Assembly (NCBI GenBank): GCA_031276615.1
Contig: JAISND010000246.1
Coordinates: forward strand, 1 to 6,817
Source of the DNA: Treponema sp.
GTDB lineage: Bacteria; Spirochaetota; Spirochaetia; Treponematales; Breznakiellaceae
Length of the DNA: 6,817 nucleotides
Direction: 5' to 3'
The translations under genes and the position numbers were made by a program. Under the pieces are notes generated by a model that saw nothing but the letters and a program-made list of their open reading frames with translations, was not told the DNA's origin and did no database searches. Numbering within the stretch: position 1 is the first letter of the stretch; each line of letters starts with the position of its first letter. This document shows, piece by piece, positions 5,110-6,817 of this stretch.

Positions 5110-6303
5110 ATGAGACAGGGTACCCTGTTGATACACAATGGCCACGAAACGGATCCGGCGAGCGGCGCCCTGGGGGTACCCGTCCTCCAGACCTCGACCT
5201 TTGATCAGGGGCCGTATTTCAGCGGGGGGCCGGACGCGAAGGCGCCGGAATTCGACTATGCCCGCTCCGGAAATCCCACGCGCAAAGCCCTTGAGGAGAT
5301 TATCGCGGCGCTTGAGGGGGGGGCGGCGGGCTGCGCCTTCGGGAGCGGCATCGCGGCCATCTCTTCGGCGCTGGGGATTTTTTCGGCCGGGGATCACGTC
5401 ATCGCCGCCGAGGATATCTACGGGGGCAGCTACCGTATTCTCAACACCTTTTACAAACGCTGGGGCCTTCAGCACACGGCGATAGACAGCTCCAGGCCGG
5501 AAGAGATACGGCGGGCGATCAGGCCCGACACAAAGGCGATCTTCCTTGAAAGCCCTTCCAATCCCCTGCTCAAGATAACCGACCTCAAAACCTGCATCGG
5601 CATAGCGAAGGAAGCGGGGCTTGTTTCCATCATCGACAATACCTTTATGACCCCGTACCTGCAGCGCCCCATTGAACTGGGCGCGGACATCGTGCTCCAT
5701 TCGGCCACCAAATTTCTGGGCGGTCACAGCGACGTTATATCGGGGCTTGCGGTATGCGCGACGCGGGAACTGGGAAAGCGGCTCTACGCGGTGCAGAACG
5801 GTTTCGGCGCGGTGCCGGGGCCCTGGGACGTATGGCTCGTGATCCGCGGCATCAAGACCCTGCGGGTGAGGCTTGAGGCCCAGGAGAGGACGGCGCGTTT
5901 CCTGTGCGGACGCCTGCGGGAACACCCCGCGGTGGCGGCGGTTTACTACCCCGGCCTCGAGGATCATCCGGGGAAGGAAATACACGACGCGCAGGCCTCC
6001 GGCGCGGGGGCGGTTTTTTCCTTCAAAACGAAAACCGCGGAACAGGCCCTCCGCTTCCTCGGCAGGGTAAAGCTCGCCGCCGCCGCGGTGAGCCTCGGCG
6101 GCGTGGAAACCATCGCGTCCTACCCGGTAAGGATGAGCCACGCCTCAATTCCCCCCGCGGAACGGGAGCGGCTCGGTATCAGCGATACCCTCGTCAGAAT
6201 CTCGACGGGACTTGAAGATCCCGAAGATCTTCTTGAGGATTTTGAACATGCCCTTGGAGAAACCAATGTACATCCTGCGAATGCCGGGAATTACCGGTTA
6301 TAA
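5110..6303 (+). CDS. metC: Cystathionine beta-lyase (Cys/Met metabolism PLP enzyme)
   Basis: This 397-residue PLP enzyme of the transsulfuration family would cleave cystathionine to homocysteine, pyruvate and ammonia in the cytoplasm. The start LLIHNGHETDPASGALGVPV is typical. Active-site features are YARSGNPTR (50-58), EDIYGGSYR (101-109), the DNTF aspartate (Asp176) that contacts the pyridine nitrogen, and SATKFLGGHSD with the PLP-binding Lys201. The C-terminal part (PGLEDHP, GAGAVFSF, SLGGVETIASYPVRMSHA) recalls B. subtilis MetC (YjcJ) most closely among sequences I remember. Cystathionine gamma-lyase and gamma-synthase share most of these motifs, so the precise reaction is less certain than the family. 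The strong ribosome site at 5100-5105 sets the ATG. It has its own predicted promoter and leader and is followed after 15 bp by a second, different member of the family, so the two probably act in sequence. Confidence 0.85.
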   Translation: MRQGTLLIHNGHETDPASGALGVPVLQTSTFDQGPYFSGGPDAKAPEFDYARSGNPTRKALEEIIAALEGGAAGCAFGSGIAAISSALGIFSAGDHVIAAEDIYGGSYRILNTFYKRWGLQHTAIDSSRPEEIRRAIRPDTKAIFLESPSNPLLKITDLKTCIGIAKEAGLVSIIDNTFMTPYLQRPIELGADIVLHSATKFLGGHSDVISGLAVCATRELGKRLYAVQNGFGAVPGPWDVWLVIRGIKTLRVRLEAQERTARFLCGRLREHPAVAAVYYPGLEDHPGKEIHDAQASGAGAVFSFKTKTAEQALRFLGRVKLAAAAVSLGGVETIASYPVRMSHASIPPAERERLGISDTLVRISTGLEDPEDLLEDFEHALGETNVHPANAGNYRL

Positions 6304-6318
6304 AGGTCTGTGACGCAT

Positions 6319-6817
6319 ATGAACGAAGTGAATAAAAACGACCGCGCGTGTAAAGGCGCCGCGGGTACGGACACTCCCGCGGCGGGTAATCTTTCCGCGG
6401 CGGATGCTGAAGGCCGCCGGGGCGGCGGGCTTTCCCCGGAAAGTATCCTCGTCCACGGGGCTACCCCCTTTGACCCGGTAACCGGGGCAATCAGCGTGCC
6501 CATTTACCAGAGCGCGACTTTCCGCCACCCCGGACTCGGCGAAAGCACGGGCTTTGATTACAGCCGGGGGGTTAACCCCACGCGGAGCGAACTTGAAAAA
6601 ACCCTGGCCCTTGCTGAACACGGGAAATACGGCCTTGCCTTTGCCACGGGAATGGGGGCAATCTCCGCGCTGATAAAACTTTTCAGGCCGGGGGATCACA
6701 TCATCGTCTCGGAGGATCTCTACGGCGGCACCTACCGGCTTTTCAGCGAATTCTACAGCCGCTACGGCTATTCCTTTTCCTGGATCGACACCAGCGATTT
6801 CAGCCTGATCGAAAGGA
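6319..6817 (+). CDS. metI: MetI-like cystathionine gamma-synthase / O-acylhomoserine sulfhydrylase, 5' part
   Basis: The frame from ATG 6319 runs off the window end, giving 166 complete codons of an expected 400 or so. It is a Cys/Met PLP enzyme paralogous to the preceding gene. The segment GLGESTGFDYSRGVNPTR is very close to the matching region of B. subtilis MetI as I recall it, followed by SEDLYGGTYRLF. MetI joins activated homoserine to cysteine or sulfide. The PLP lysine lies beyond the window. The conserved domain begins only near residue 39 (LSPESILVHG), so there is an N-terminal extension of about 38 residues rich in Ala, Gly and Asp. The ribosome site is weak: AAAGG at 6302-6306 is 12 nt upstream. 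GTG 6328 and GTG 6310 are alternative starts, but none lies near the domain edge. It is 15 bp after metC, in the same operon by spacing. The reaction assignment is inference from family resemblance. Confidence 0.8.
   Translation, partial: MNEVNKNDRACKGAAGTDTPAAGNLSAADAEGRRGGGLSPESILVHGATPFDPVTGAISVPIYQSATFRHPGLGESTGFDYSRGVNPTRSELEKTLALAEHGKYGLAFATGMGAISALIKLFRPGDHIIVSEDLYGGTYRLFSEFYSRYGYSFSWIDTSDFSLIER

Noticed and set aside
5059..6141. A 360-codon open frame on the minus strand opposite metC
   Set aside because: It is a shadow of a strongly conserved PLP enzyme, with no motif and a composition typical of antisense frames.

Overview
The window reads left to right on the + strand as one compact bacterial gene cluster followed by a second transcription unit. 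It is GC-rich, with frequent GTG starts, 1-4 nt gene overlaps and almost no intergenic DNA except at two places (2411-2524 and 4884-5109). I see no rRNA, tRNA, transposase, phage or CRISPR signal. The gene set suggests an anaerobe; a spirochaete of the Treponema type or a clostridial relative would fit, but this is an impression and no single gene proves it.

Region 1 (1-2410) is a translationally coupled run: the 3' end of a small TSCPD-domain protein, a fused QueH-TcdA protein, and a TtcA-family thiolase. QueH acts on queuosine at position 34, TcdA on cyclic t6A at position 37 and TtcA on 2-thiocytidine at position 32, so this stretch looks like an anticodon stem-loop modification cassette. 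The single-ORF QueH-TcdA fusion, with a Pro/Ala/Arg-rich repetitive linker, is the most unusual protein in the window.

Region 2 (2411-4883) is a lipid module: a diacylglycerol-kinase-family lipid kinase, a PlsC-type acyltransferase and a HAD-IB phosphatase, spaced by 2 nt and then overlapping by 1 nt. Just upstream of the lipid kinase lies a decayed, in-frame second copy of part of its own 5' coding region, interrupted by a stop codon. An 18-bp tandem repeat at the kinase start adds a short repetitive N-terminus.

Region 3 (4884-6817) is a new transcription unit. A sigma-70-like promoter sits in a locally AT-rich patch and precedes a leader of roughly 165 nt that can form at least two hairpins. 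Then come two tandem PLP enzymes of the Cys/Met transsulfuration family: a complete one most like cystathionine beta-lyase (metC), and a second, cut off by the window end, most like MetI-type cystathionine gamma-synthase/O-acyl-homoserine sulfhydrylase. Together they would convert activated homoserine plus cysteine (or sulfide) to homocysteine for methionine synthesis. I could not recognise a known SAM riboswitch in the leader.
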